NCBI RefSeq assembly: GCF_000716595.1
Contig: NZ_JNXC01000003.1
Location: forward strand, 496,001 to 560,000
DNA: 64,000 nt
Direction: 5' to 3'
Source: Saccharothrix sp. NRRL B-16314
Lineage (GTDB): Bacteria; Actinomycetota; Actinomycetes; Mycobacteriales; Pseudonocardiaceae
Below, one piece after another: positions 17,841 to 26,099 of the stretch. Position 1 is the first letter of the stretch. Each line of letters begins with the position of its first letter. The notes under the pieces are model-generated. The model was not told the origin of the DNA and ran no database searches. It saw only the letters and a list, made by a program, of their open reading frames with translations. The position numbers and the translations under genes are program-made.

Positions 17841-17897
17841 GTCCTACGTTCAGAACCCGTGAGTCCTACGTTCAGGCATCCTGAGTTCAACACTCAG
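17837..17897. repeat. 22-bp-register repeat element, half copy R2
   Basis: Exact units at 17837 and 17859 and the diverged arm CTGAGTTCAACACTC at 17881, all in 22-bp register; the other half and the loop are missing. The arm CTGAGTTCAACACTCAG is itself a small hairpin (6-bp stem). The first unit contains the stop codon of the NAGPA fusion gene. The ribosome-binding site GGGAGG (17897-17902) of the next gene directly abuts the arm. Confidence 0.9.
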
Positions 17898-17908
17898 GGA
17901 GGTTGAGC

Positions 17909-18430
17909 GTGCGATCGATGCTCACGGTCATCGCCGAAGACGACGAGGTCGCCCGGTTCTTGAACTGGCCGGGCGACTTCGAACTCGATCGTGCGGACCA
18001 CGGCGAGGAGGTCCACCTCGCGTCCGGCGCGGCTTTGGAGGGCTTCGCGGGCGAGGGAGCCGGAGGTACGTACTTCTTCTGCGGTGACGGCGGCGAGGAA
18101 CGTCCGATCCTGTACGCGGACTCCGAGGGACGCGCGTCGCTGATCGCGATCGGCCTGCCGGAGCTGCTGCGGCTCCTGCTGGTCGCGCCGTGGTGGCGGG
18201 ACTGCCCGACGTTCACCGCGGAGGAGAGCGCCGCGATGGCCGTCGAGTACGTGCAGGACATCCCCGACCTGATCGCCCGCCGTGACCGTGCAGCCGCGGC
18301 CCTGGGCTTGACCCTCCCGACCGAAGCCGAAGTCCTGACCCGCCTCCACGAGGTGGCCACCGGCCCCGGCAAGGACTTCGTCCTCGTCTTCACCCCCGAA
18401 GACGAGCCCTACGACCCCTTGATCCCGTGA
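17909..18430 (+). CDS. Conserved actinobacterial protein of unknown function
   Basis: A 173-residue acidic cytoplasmic protein. The block GGTYFFCGDGGEERPILYADSEGRASLIAIGLPELLRLLLVAPWWRDC resembles SMI1/KNR4 (SUKH)-like proteins common in actinomycetes, but I am not certain of the family. The GTG at 17909 is chosen for GGGAGG six bases upstream; TTG 17903 would have no spacing. It lies between repeat copies R2 and R3, and its TGA stop is inside the first unit of R3. Confidence 0.65.
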   Translation: MRSMLTVIAEDDEVARFLNWPGDFELDRADHGEEVHLASGAALEGFAGEGAGGTYFFCGDGGEERPILYADSEGRASLIAIGLPELLRLLLVAPWWRDCPTFTAEESAAMAVEYVQDIPDLIARRDRAAAALGLTLPTEAEVLTRLHEVATGPGKDFVLVFTPEDEPYDPLIP

Positions 18431-18586
18431 GTCCTACGTTCACGTCCCGTGAGTCCTACGTTCGGAACCCCCGAGTTCAACGCTCAGAACAGTCGACCTT
18501 GTCCTGAGCGTTGAACTCGGGGTACACGAACGTAGGACTCACGCGTTCGGAACGTAGGACTCACGGGGCGCGAACGTAGGACTCAC
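18427..18586. repeat. 22-bp-register inverted repeat element, copy R3 (160 bp)
   Basis: Exact units start at 18427 and 18449, the hairpin arm at 18471, the opposite arm at 18506, and inverted exact units at 18528, 18550 and 18572; every step is 22 bp within each half. The stem is 19 bp, perfect (18469-18487 with 18504-18522). Compared with R1/R4 it lacks two units and about 10 nt of loop, which accounts exactly for 160 versus 214 bp. It separates convergent genes: the left gene stops inside the first unit and fadB stops 4 bp beyond the last. Confidence 0.95.
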
Positions 18587-18589
18587 TGG

Positions 18590-20647
18590 TTAGAAGGGGG
18601 TGTTGTGGGTGGCGCGGTCGCGGAGCGAGGACGTGGGGCGGAAGCGCTCGCCGTACGTGTCGGCCAGGTAGTCGGCGCGTTCCACGAACTCGGCCAGGCC
18701 GTACGAGTTGACGAACTGCAGCGTGCCACCGCTCCACGGCGCGAAGCCGAACCCGAAGACGCTGCCGATGTTCGCGTCACCGACCGAGGTCAGCACACCC
18801 TCGTCCAGGCACCGCACCGTCTCCAACGCCTGGACGAACAGCAGCCGGTCCTCGACGTCCCGCTCCGTCACGCCCGCGTCGGCCCGCGCATAACGCGCCA
18901 GCCCCGGCCACAGGAACTTCCGGCCCTCCGCGGGGTACTCGTAGAACCCGGCCCCGCCGGACTTGCCGGTCCGACCCTCGCCGACCAGCTCCTCCAGCAC
19001 CCGGAACGCGGGGTGGTCGGCCAGCGCACCCGAGGCCGAGTCCGCCAGCGCCTGGTCCCGGATCTTCAGCTGGAGCGTCAGCGTCACCTCGTCCGACACC
19101 GCCAGCGGCCCGACGGCCATCCCGGCGCGGCGGGCGACGTTCTCGATCAACGCCGGCGCCACGCCCTCCGCGACCATCGACACGGCCTCGGTCACGTACG
19201 TGCCGAACGTCCGTGACGTGTAGAAGCCGCGGCTGTCGTTCACCACGATCGGCGTCTTGCCGATCTGCAGCACGTAGTCGAACGCCCGCGCCAGCGTCTC
19301 GTCCGACGTCTCCGCGCCGCGGATGATCTCCACGAGCCGCATCTTCGGCACCGGCGAGAAGAAGTGCAGCCCGACGAACCGCGAGGGATCACCCACCGCC
19401 GACGCCAGCCCGGTGATCGGCAGCGTGGACGTGTTCGACGCGATCACCGCGTCCGGCAGGGCAGCGGACTCCGCCGCCGGCAGCACCTGGTTCTTCAGCT
19501 CCCGGTTCTCGAACACCGCCTCGACGATCAGGTCGCACCCGGCCAGGTCGGCGTCGGAGTCGGTCGGCGTGATGCCCGGCGTGTCACCGGCACCGCGCCG
19601 CGCGCCCTCGAGCGTCACGTCCTTCAGCACGACCTCGATCCCGGCCTTGGCGCTGACCTCGGCGATGCCCGCGCCCATCATGCCCGCGCCGAGCACGCCG
19701 ACCTTGGACACCTTCGACGCCGGCACCCCGGCCGGCCGGGACTTGCCCGCGCCGATCTCGTTCAGCTGGAACCAGAACGTGTTGATCATGTTCTTGGAGA
19801 CCTGGCCCGAAGCCAGCTCGACGAAGTACCGCGTCTCGATCCGCAACGCCGTGTCGAAGTCCACCAGCGCGCCCTCGACGGCCGCCGCCAGCACCTTCTC
19901 CGGCGCCGGGTACACGCCGTGCGTCTTCTTCCGCAGCACGGCGGGCGCCGCGGCGAGCAGCCCGTACAGGTTCGGGTCGCCGAACCGCACGTCCGGCACC
20001 ACGTACCCCGGCTTGTCCCACGGCTGCTGCGGCGCCGGGTTCTCCTTGATCCACGCCCGAGCCTGGGTGATCAAGTTCTCGCGCGACGACGCCAGGGCGT
20101 GCACCAGCCCGGCCTGCAACGCCCGCGCCGGCCGCAGCTGCTTGCCCTCCATCAACAGCGGCAACGCGGGCTGCACGCCGAGCAGCCGCACCATCCGGGT
20201 CACGCCGCCACCGCCGGGCAGCAGGCCCAGCGTCGCCTCCGGCAGCCCGATCTTGATCTTGTCGTCGTCCAGCGCGACCCGGTGGTGGCACGCCAGCGCG
20301 ATCTCGAAACCGCCGCCCAGCGCACTGCCGTTGATCGCCGCGACGACCGGCTTGCCCAGCTGCTCCAACCGCCGCAGCTGGTCCTTGACCTCCTCCAGGA
20401 AGCCCAGCGACTCCAAGGCGTTCTCGGGCGTGATCCGGATCAGCAGGTTCAGGTCGCCACCGGCGAAGAACGTCTTCTTCGCCGACGTCAGCACCACACC
20501 GGTGATGTCGTCACGGGCGGCCTCCAGCTTGGCGACCGCCTCACCCATGTCCCGGTGGTACTCGGCGTTCATCACGTTCGCCGAACCGGACATATCCATC
20601 GTGAGGGTGACGATCCCCTCGTCGTCCCGCTCGAAGTGGATAGCCAT
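18590..20647 (-). CDS. fadB: Fatty acid oxidation complex alpha subunit, with an internal deletion
   Basis: A 685-residue bifunctional enoyl-CoA hydratase / 3-hydroxyacyl-CoA dehydrogenase of beta-oxidation. The hydratase half has GSALGGGFEIALACHHRVA and GLPEATLGLLPGGGG with the two catalytic glutamates. The NAD domain has GVLGAGMMGAGIAEV, and the dehydrogenase dyad lies in GLHFFSPVPKMRLVEI. After the second beta strand the sequence runs LEGARRGAGDTPGITPTDSD, about 24 residues shorter than mycobacterial FadB as I remember it; the frame stays open on both sides. The start overlaps the thiolase stop by one base, forming a fadA-fadB operon. Confidence 0.92.
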   Translation of the reverse strand: MAIHFERDDEGIVTLTMDMSGSANVMNAEYHRDMGEAVAKLEAARDDITGVVLTSAKKTFFAGGDLNLLIRITPENALESLGFLEEVKDQLRRLEQLGKPVVAAINGSALGGGFEIALACHHRVALDDDKIKIGLPEATLGLLPGGGGVTRMVRLLGVQPALPLLMEGKQLRPARALQAGLVHALASSRENLITQARAWIKENPAPQQPWDKPGYVVPDVRFGDPNLYGLLAAAPAVLRKKTHGVYPAPEKVLAAAVEGALVDFDTALRIETRYFVELASGQVSKNMINTFWFQLNEIGAGKSRPAGVPASKVSKVGVLGAGMMGAGIAEVSAKAGIEVVLKDVTLEGARRGAGDTPGITPTDSDADLAGCDLIVEAVFENRELKNQVLPAAESAALPDAVIASNTSTLPITGLASAVGDPSRFVGLHFFSPVPKMRLVEIIRGAETSDETLARAFDYVLQIGKTPIVVNDSRGFYTSRTFGTYVTEAVSMVAEGVAPALIENVARRAGMAVGPLAVSDEVTLTLQLKIRDQALADSASGALADHPAFRVLEELVGEGRTGKSGGAGFYEYPAEGRKFLWPGLARYARADAGVTERDVEDRLLFVQALETVRCLDEGVLTSVGDANIGSVFGFGFAPWSGGTLQFVNSYGLAEFVERADYLADTYGERFRPTSSLRDRATHNTPF

Positions 20648-21849
20648 CAGACCCTCTCGATGATCGTCGCGATGCCCATGCCGCCGCCCACGCACAACGT
20701 GGCCAGCCCCCGCCGCAGGTCCCGGCGCTCCAGCTCGTCGAGCAGGGTGCCGAGGATCATGCAGCCGGTCGCCCCGAGCGGGTGGCCCAGCGCGATCGCG
20801 CCGCCGTTGACGTTGACCTTCTCGTCGGGCAGGTCCAGTTCACGCTGGAACTTCAGCACCACCGACGAGAACGCCTCGTTGATCTCGAACAGGTCGATGT
20901 CCTCGACCGTCAGCCGGGCCTTGTCCAACGCCTTGCGCGCGGCCGGCGCCGGACCGGTCAGCATGATCGTGGGTTCCGAGCCGATGATCGCGGTGGCGAT
21001 GATCCGGGCGCGGGGCGTGAGGCCGAGTTCCCGCCCGGTGCGGGCGTTGCCGATCAGCATCGCCGCCGCGCCGTCCACGATCTGCGACGAGTTGCCCGGC
21101 GTGTGGACGTGCGAGATGCGCTCCACCGTCGGGTACCGGTCGATGGCCACCGCGTCGAAGCCCAGGTCGCCGTGGAACGTGAAGCTCGGCTTCAGCCTGC
21201 CCAGGCCTTCGAGCGTGGTCTCCGGGCGGATCGCCTCGTCGTGGTCGAGCACGACCGCGCCGTTCTGGTCGACCACGGACACCAGCGACCGGTCGAAGTA
21301 CCCCTTGTCACGCGCCAGCGTCGCCCGCTGGTGCGAGCGCAGCGCGAACGCGTCCACGTCCTCCCGGCTGAACCCCTCCAACGTGGCGATCAGGTCGGCG
21401 CTCACGCCCTGCGGCACGAAGTTGACCGCCATGTTGGTCTCCGGGTCGGCCATCCACGCGCCGCCGTCGGAACCCATCGGCACCCGCGACATCGACTCGA
21501 CGCCGCCCGCCACCACCAGGTCCTCGAACCCGGACGCCACCTTCGCCGCGGCCAGGTTCACCGACTCCAGGCCGGACGCGCAGAACCGGTTGAGCTGCAC
21601 GCCCGCCGGCCGCAGGTCCCAGCCGGCCGCCAGGACCGCCGTGCGGGCGATGTCCGCGCCCTGCTCGCCGACCGGCGACACGACGCCGAACACCACGTCG
21701 TCCACCGCCGAGGTGTCCAGGTCGTTGCGCTGCGCCAGCGCCGCGAGCACCCCGGAAGCCAGGGTGATCGGCTTGACGCTGTGCAGCGAACCGCGCTTTC
21801 CCCTGCCACGCGGTGTGCGCACCGCGTCGAAGATCAAGGCTTCGCTCAT
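20647..21849 (-). CDS. fadA: Acetyl-CoA acyltransferase (thiolase), FadA-like
   Basis: A 400-residue thiolase that cleaves 3-ketoacyl-CoA in the last beta-oxidation step. The nucleophilic cysteine is in [13 protein letters not shown], the histidine in [14 protein letters not shown], and the second cysteine in [13 protein letters not shown]. The ATG at 21849 begins the conserved [17 protein letters not shown]; the longer open frame upstream has no thiolase similarity. It partners the FadB gene directly downstream and is divergent from the acyl-CoA dehydrogenase gene across a 195-bp promoter region containing TTGACA at 21961. Confidence 0.93.
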   Translation of the reverse strand: MSEALIFDAVRTPRGRGKRGSLHSVKPITLASGVLAALAQRNDLDTSAVDDVVFGVVSPVGEQGADIARTAVLAAGWDLRPAGVQLNRFCASGLESVNLAAAKVASGFEDLVVAGGVESMSRVPMGSDGGAWMADPETNMAVNFVPQGVSADLIATLEGFSREDVDAFALRSHQRATLARDKGYFDRSLVSVVDQNGAVVLDHDEAIRPETTLEGLGRLKPSFTFHGDLGFDAVAIDRYPTVERISHVHTPGNSSQIVDGAAAMLIGNARTGRELGLTPRARIIATAIIGSEPTIMLTGPAPAARKALDKARLTVEDIDLFEINEAFSSVVLKFQRELDLPDEKVNVNGGAIALGHPLGATGCMILGTLLDELERRDLRRGLATLCVGGGMGIATIIERV

Positions 21850-22044
21850 GTACTCAACGGTAGGGAAGCGGCTCGCCGTTGCCCATGACCGCATGAGGTG
21901 ACTTATTAGCTCACGGAGCAGCCCCAACCCTCCCGACCTCGGCCGCGACGCCATCCGATCTTGACAATTGCGCTCACGATCACACGTCACGTTGGCATGT
22001 CGCGGTCATGGCGGCACGGGCCTGGCAGTGGGAATGTCAACGTC

Positions 22045-23193
22045 ATGCCAACTCGCCGTTCCGCATGGATGACCGAGGACCTGGACCAGCTGCGCCAACT
22101 GGCCCGGACGTTCTTCGAGAGGGAGTCGGTCCCGCACCACGAGCGCTGGGCCGCGCAGAAGCAGGTGGACCGGGACTTCTGGAAGAAGGCCGGTGAGGTC
22201 GGGCTGCTCTGCCTGTCGATCCCCGAGGAGTACGGCGGTGGCGGCGGCACGTTCGCGCACGAGGCCGTGCTGCTGGAGGAGCAGGCGCGGTGCGGCGACA
22301 GCGCGTGGGGCAACAGCGTGCACAGCGGGATCGTCGCCCACTACGTCAACGCCTACGGCACGGAGGAGCAGAAGCGGCGCTGGCTGCCGAAGCTGGCGTC
22401 CGGCGAGTCGGTCGGCGCGATCGCCATGTCCGAGCCCGGCGGCGGCTCCGACCTCCAGAACATCAAGACGAAGGCCCTGCGGGACGGCGACGAGTACGTG
22501 CTGTCCGGCTCGAAGACGTTCATCACCAACGGCGCGCAGGCCGACCTGGTGATCGTGGTCGCCAAGACCGACCCCGCCCAGGGCGCCGCGGGCACCTCGC
22601 TGCTGGTGGTGGAGGCGGACTCGGCGCCGGGGTTCCGCCGGGGCCGGGTGCTGGACAAGATCGGGCTGAAGGGCCAGGACACCGCCGAGCTGTTCTTCGA
22701 CGACGTCCGGCTGCCCGCGGCGAACCTGCTCGGCGAGGTCGAGGGCCAGGGGTTCGTCCAGCTCATGCAGCAGCTGCCGCAGGAACGGCTGATCATCGCG
22801 GTGGCGTCCGTCGCGGGCATCGAGGCTGCCGTGGACCTCACGCTGGCTTACGTGAAGGACCGCACCGCGTTCGGGCGGGAGCTGATCAAGTTCCAGAACA
22901 CCCGCTTCACGCTCGCCGAGTGCGCCACCGAGGCCCGCGTGACCAGGGCTTTCGTGGACCAGTGCGTGGCGGAGCACTTGGAGGGCAAGCTCGACGTGCC
23001 CACGGCGGCGATGGCCAAGTGGTGGGCCACCGAGCGGCTGTGCCGGGTGGTGGACGAGTGCGTCCAGCTGTTCGGCGGCTACGGCTACATGACGGAGTAC
23101 CCGATCGCCCGCGCGTGGGCGGACGCGCGCGTCCAGAAGATCTACGGCGGGACGAACGAGATCATGAAGGAAATCATCGCGAGGTCGCTCTAG
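22045..23193 (+). CDS. Acyl-CoA dehydrogenase
   Basis: A 382-residue FAD enzyme that oxidises acyl-CoA to enoyl-CoA. Domain blocks in order: N-terminal helices with IPEEYGGGGGTFAHEAVLLEEQAR, the FAD/substrate motif AIAMSEPGGGSDLQNIKTKA, GSKTFITNGAQADLVIVVAKT, and the C-terminal FGGYGYMTEYPIARAWADARVQKIYGGTNEIMKEIIARSL. ATG 22045 is preferred because relatives usually begin a few residues before RRSAWM; ATG 22069 is possible. The next gene starts in the stop codon, so the two are coupled. Confidence 0.92.
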   Translation: MPTRRSAWMTEDLDQLRQLARTFFERESVPHHERWAAQKQVDRDFWKKAGEVGLLCLSIPEEYGGGGGTFAHEAVLLEEQARCGDSAWGNSVHSGIVAHYVNAYGTEEQKRRWLPKLASGESVGAIAMSEPGGGSDLQNIKTKALRDGDEYVLSGSKTFITNGAQADLVIVVAKTDPAQGAAGTSLLVVEADSAPGFRRGRVLDKIGLKGQDTAELFFDDVRLPAANLLGEVEGQGFVQLMQQLPQERLIIAVASVAGIEAAVDLTLAYVKDRTAFGRELIKFQNTRFTLAECATEARVTRAFVDQCVAEHLEGKLDVPTAAMAKWWATERLCRVVDECVQLFGGYGYMTEYPIARAWADARVQKIYGGTNEIMKEIIARSL

Positions 23194-24317
23194 TGCCGGG
23201 GCCGTTGGCAGGGCTGAAGGTCGTCGAGCTGGCAGGGCTCGCACCAGCGCCTTTCGGCTGCATGGTGCTGGCAGACCTCGGCGCGTCCGTGATCCGGGTC
23301 GACCGGCTCGCGGGCAACGTGGAAGTGCCCGTGCTCGGACGTGGGCGGCGGTCGATCGGCGTGGACGTGCGGCGGCCCGAGGGCGCCGAGCTGGTGCTCC
23401 GCCTCGTCGCCGGGTCCGACGTGCTGATCGAGGGTTTCCGTCCGGGCGTCACGGAACGGCTGGGCGTCGGGCCGGCGCAGTGCCTGGCCCGCAACCCGCG
23501 GCTGATCTACGGGCGGATGACCGGGTGGGGCCAGGGCGGGCCGCTGGCGGACCGCGCCGGGCACGACATCAACTACATCGCGGTGGCGGGCGCGCTGGAG
23601 CCCATCGGGCGGGCCGGTTCTCCCCCGACCGTGCCGCTGAACATCATCGGCGACTTCGGCGGCGGCGGGCTGCTGCTGGCGGTGGGCGTGCTGGCGGCGC
23701 TGTACGAGCGGGAGCGGTCCGGGCGCGGGCAGGTGGTGGACGCGGCCATGGTCGACGGCGCCGCGCTGCTGACCACGTTCCTGCACGGCATGGCGTCGGC
23801 GGGCGCCTGGCCCGGTGCGCGCGGGACGAACCTGCTGGACGGCGGCGCGCCGTTCTACGACGTGTACGAGGCGGCGGACGGCCGGTTCGTCAGCATCGGT
23901 GCGTTGGAGGAGAAGTTCTACGCCAAGCTGCTGGACGTGCTGGGGCTGGCCGGCGCGGAGCTTCCGGGGCGGCACGACCCGGCGAACTGGCCGGAGCTGC
24001 GGGCCCGCATCGGCGCGGCGGTGGCCACCCGGACGAGGGACGAGTGGGCGGCGCTGGCCGAGGGCACGGACGCCTGCCTCGCGCCCGTGCTGGCTCCCGG
24101 TGAGGCCGCACAGCACGGCCACGTCGCGGCGCGCGGGACGTTCGTCGAGGTAGGAGGGGTGTCGCAGCCCGCGCCCGCACCCCGGTTCGAGCGGACGCCC
24201 GCGTCGGCGCCGAGCCCGCCGCCGATGGTGGGTGAGCACACCGTCGAGGTGTTGGGCGAGCTGGGACTGGACGACGCCGAGATCGACGATCTCCGGCGGT
24301 CGGGTGTCATCGGTTGA
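23193..24317 (+). CDS. CoA-transferase family III / alpha-methylacyl-CoA racemase
   Basis: A 374-residue CaiB/BaiF-family protein. The layout matches alpha-methylacyl-CoA racemase (AMACR/Mcr): N-terminal LAGLKVVELAGLAPAPFGCMVLADLGASVIRVDR, then MTGWGQGGPLADRAGHDINYIAVAGAL with the active-site aspartate region, and GTNLLDGGAPFYDVYEAADG, a racemase-type signature. It would epimerise 2-methyl-branched acyl-CoAs so that the neighbouring dehydrogenase can oxidise them. The GTG start shares one base with the preceding TAG. Confidence 0.87.
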   Translation: MPGPLAGLKVVELAGLAPAPFGCMVLADLGASVIRVDRLAGNVEVPVLGRGRRSIGVDVRRPEGAELVLRLVAGSDVLIEGFRPGVTERLGVGPAQCLARNPRLIYGRMTGWGQGGPLADRAGHDINYIAVAGALEPIGRAGSPPTVPLNIIGDFGGGGLLLAVGVLAALYERERSGRGQVVDAAMVDGAALLTTFLHGMASAGAWPGARGTNLLDGGAPFYDVYEAADGRFVSIGALEEKFYAKLLDVLGLAGAELPGRHDPANWPELRARIGAAVATRTRDEWAALAEGTDACLAPVLAPGEAAQHGHVAARGTFVEVGGVSQPAPAPRFERTPASAPSPPPMVGEHTVEVLGELGLDDAEIDDLRRSGVIG

Positions 24318-24350
24318 TCACTTCTTCGACCGCGGAAATGGGCGCGGAAA

Positions 24351-24434
24351 ATCACCTGAAGGGGTACCGGAAATGGGTGGCGGCCGACAGCGGCCTTGTC
24401 ACGCTCGGTGCGGACACCGGCGCAATCAGGTGAT
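24351..24434 (+). ncRNA. Candidate structured leader RNA
   Basis: ATCACCTGA (24351-24359) pairs perfectly with TCAGGTGAT (24426-24434), closing a domain with two internal hairpins: GGCCG/CGGCC around ACAG (24382-24395) and CGGTG/CACCG around CGGA (24406-24419). A 10-bp direct repeat CGGAAATGGG occurs at 24333 and 24368. The arrangement looks like a multi-branch cis-regulatory RNA in the 412-bp gap before the small membrane protein gene. I cannot match it to a known riboswitch class. Confidence 0.35.
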
Positions 24435-24463
24435 GAGCTACGAGAGCCGAGGGAGAGCTGACA

Positions 24464-24523
24464 GTGTCGATGAACCTCGATGTCCGTGCTGGGGGGATGG
24501 GCGAGTGGCCCGTACCTTGGTGA
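24464..24523 (+). CDS. Possible leader peptide (19 codons) ending in WPVPW
   Basis: GTG at 24464 (or ATG at 24470) opens a 19-residue frame, VSMNLDVRAGGMGEWPVPW, with GGGAGA seven bases upstream. A small hairpin GGGACC/GGTCCC (24529-24543) follows the stop codon by 5 bases. The layout resembles an attenuator leader, but no tryptophan gene follows. It may be chance. Confidence 0.25.
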   Translation: MSMNLDVRAGGMGEWPVPW

Positions 24524-24616
24524 TCGGCGGGACCCCAGGTCCCCTTGATCGTCCGTTCGGGTGACAGCGGGCGTTTCCCAGGCAGGGTTCGTGGTCGCCG
24601 TTGAGACCGGTCGGGC

Positions 24617-24641
24617 GATGACGGCGGGTTCCGCCGTCATC
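24617..24641. other. Strong hairpin before the small membrane protein gene
   Basis: GATGACGGCGG (24617-24627) and CCGCCGTCATC (24631-24641) form a perfect 11-bp stem with a 3-nt loop. There is no T-tract. It could end the leader transcript or protect an RNA end. Confidence 0.5.
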
Positions 24642-24729
24642 ATCCGGGTGAATGGGGGACCATGGCGGGTGACCCGACCGGAGCGGCGCCAGGCCGCCCC
24701 TGCCCTGTGAGACGGACGGAGACCGATCA

Positions 24730-24891
24730 GTGAACGTCAAGAAGGTGGTGACGCTGGCGGCGGTCGCGCTGGTGCTGTTCCTCCTGATCACCCAGCCCAA
24801 CGAGTCCGCGGCGGCGGTGCGGACCGCGCTCGGCTGGCTCCAGTCCGGCGCCGAGTCGATCATCACCTTCGTGCGCAGCCTCTTCGCCTAG
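24730..24891 (+). CDS. Small single-pass membrane protein (53 aa)
   Basis: GTG 24730 opens a 53-residue frame: a basic start VNVKK, a hydrophobic segment VVTLAAVALVLFLLI, then an amphipathic tail WLQSGAESIITFVRSLFA. GACGGAGA lies about 9 bases upstream. The positive-start/hydrophobic/amphipathic pattern supports a real small membrane protein. No function is known to me. Confidence 0.6.
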   Translation: MNVKKVVTLAAVALVLFLLITQPNESAAAVRTALGWLQSGAESIITFVRSLFA

Positions 24892-25082
24892 CCCGCCCCG
24901 CGAACTCCGCTCAATGCGGTCACGATCGGTGATCACGCAGGTCAGGCGTTGCACCGTACGGGTGGAATGAGGGCTATAACGCCCTGGTAACAGGGTTTCA
25001 GACAAACAAGGGTCTAGCGGTTGTCGTTTGCCGCTAATACGGTGCGTCGCATTGGCTGATCTTCGACCGATGAGGAGGCAGA

Positions 25083-25571
25083 ATGGTCGAGGACTCCGGA
25101 GTCGACGAGCTGTTGCGGCAGTGGGCGGCTGAGCGCTCGGACGACGCCGAGCTGCAGGAGGTGAACCGGATCAAGGACGCGTGGCTCGCGGAAGCACCGC
25201 CGTCCCTGCCGGGGATCCCGGTGCAGCGGGCGAACGGCGGTTCCCGCGGCCTGGTGAAGGTCGAGTCCGCGGATCCCGCGTACGTGGCAGCGATGCGGAA
25301 GCGGGCGCCCGAGGTGCCCGAGGCTCTGCTCGCCGCCGCCGCCAGCTACTGGCAGCTGGTGGGTGACCTGCGCGAGGCGGAGCAGTGGTGGGACGCGGGC
25401 ATCAGCCCGTTGGACCAGCGCGCTCTGGACTACCGGGCGGCCGGGCTCACACCCGCCGACCTCGGTCGTCGCCTCGGCCCCATGACGGTGCTCCAGCACC
25501 TGCGTCGGGGCAGCGCGGCAGCCTGGTGCGTGGCCAGGTTGCAGAGGCAACGCCGGGACGGCGTGGCCTAG
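25083..25571 (+). CDS. Conserved hypothetical protein (162 aa)
   Basis: A soluble, mostly helical protein with an acidic N-terminus (MVEDSGVDELLRQWAAERSDDAELQEV) and a basic C-terminus (LQRQRRDGVA). The ATG has AGGAGG upstream. In the 190-bp region before it two short overlapping hairpins (24970-24985 and 24983-24996) share three bases. Family not recognised. Confidence 0.65.
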   Translation: MVEDSGVDELLRQWAAERSDDAELQEVNRIKDAWLAEAPPSLPGIPVQRANGGSRGLVKVESADPAYVAAMRKRAPEVPEALLAAAASYWQLVGDLREAEQWWDAGISPLDQRALDYRAAGLTPADLGRRLGPMTVLQHLRRGSAAAWCVARLQRQRRDGVA

Positions 25572-25588
25572 TCGGATCGAGTCGGGGC

Positions 25589-25648
25589 GGGCTCCTACGC
25601 GGTAGAGGAGCCCTCACCTTGAGGGGCGGGCTCCTGTGCGGGGAGCCC
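25589..25648. terminator. Two tandem hairpin terminators
   Basis: GGGCTCCT/AGGAGCCC (25589-25596 with 25606-25613) and GGGCTCC/GGAGCCC (25628-25634 with 25642-25648) share the same stem sequence. They lie between the 162-aa hypothetical gene and the next membrane protein gene. Confidence 0.65.
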
Positions 25649-25674
25649 CAGCCCCGGAGCAGTACCCTTGAGGC

Positions 25675-26085
25675 GTGCGTGGCCTCATCACCCCCCGGCG
25701 TCTGGCCATCGCGGCTGTCTGCGTGGCGGCGATGGTCGTGTGCTGCGGGCTGGCCTACTGGCAGTGGGAGCGGTTCTCCGCGGCCGGTGGCTCGTTCCAG
25801 AACCTCGGCTACGTCTTCCAGTGGCCGCTCTTCGGCCTCTTCCCGGCGTTCATGGTGTGGCGCATCCGCAGGCTGGACGCCCGCCGCAAGGCCGAGGAGG
25901 CAGCCGCCGCGGCCGGTGCCCCGGACGACGCCGCAGATGAGGCCGTCCCGGAGCCGGTGCCGGTGCCGTCGCGGCCGGTCGTTACCGTTGAGCCCGTCAG
26001 AGCACCCGCGCACGACGACGAGGACGACGAGCTCGCGGCCTACAACCGCATGCTCGCCGCGCTCAACGCGCGGGACCAGCGGTGA
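25675..26085 (+). CDS. Actinobacterial membrane protein (136 aa)
   Basis: Two predicted helices (LAIAAVCVAAMVVCCGLAYW and YVFQWPLFGLFPAFMVW) are followed by a charged, Ala/Pro-rich cytoplasmic tail ending DDELAAYNRMLAALNARDQR. This family is common in actinobacteria beside DUF3817 genes, as here. Function unknown. The GTG at 25675 is the only sensible start. Confidence 0.75.
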   Translation: MRGLITPRRLAIAAVCVAAMVVCCGLAYWQWERFSAAGGSFQNLGYVFQWPLFGLFPAFMVWRIRRLDARRKAEEAAAAAGAPDDAADEAVPEPVPVPSRPVVTVEPVRAPAHDDEDDELAAYNRMLAALNARDQR

Positions 26086-26099
26086 ACGAAGGTAGGGCG

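Noticed and set aside
21985..22052. Inverted GTTGGCAT/ATGCCAAC as an operator before the acyl-CoA dehydrogenase gene
   Set aside because: The halves are about 50 bp apart and one overlaps the start codon; too weak to call.
24318..24460. c-di-AMP (ydaO) riboswitch in the structured leader
   Set aside because: Stems exist, but I could not find the conserved ydaO core sequences; left as an unclassified structure.
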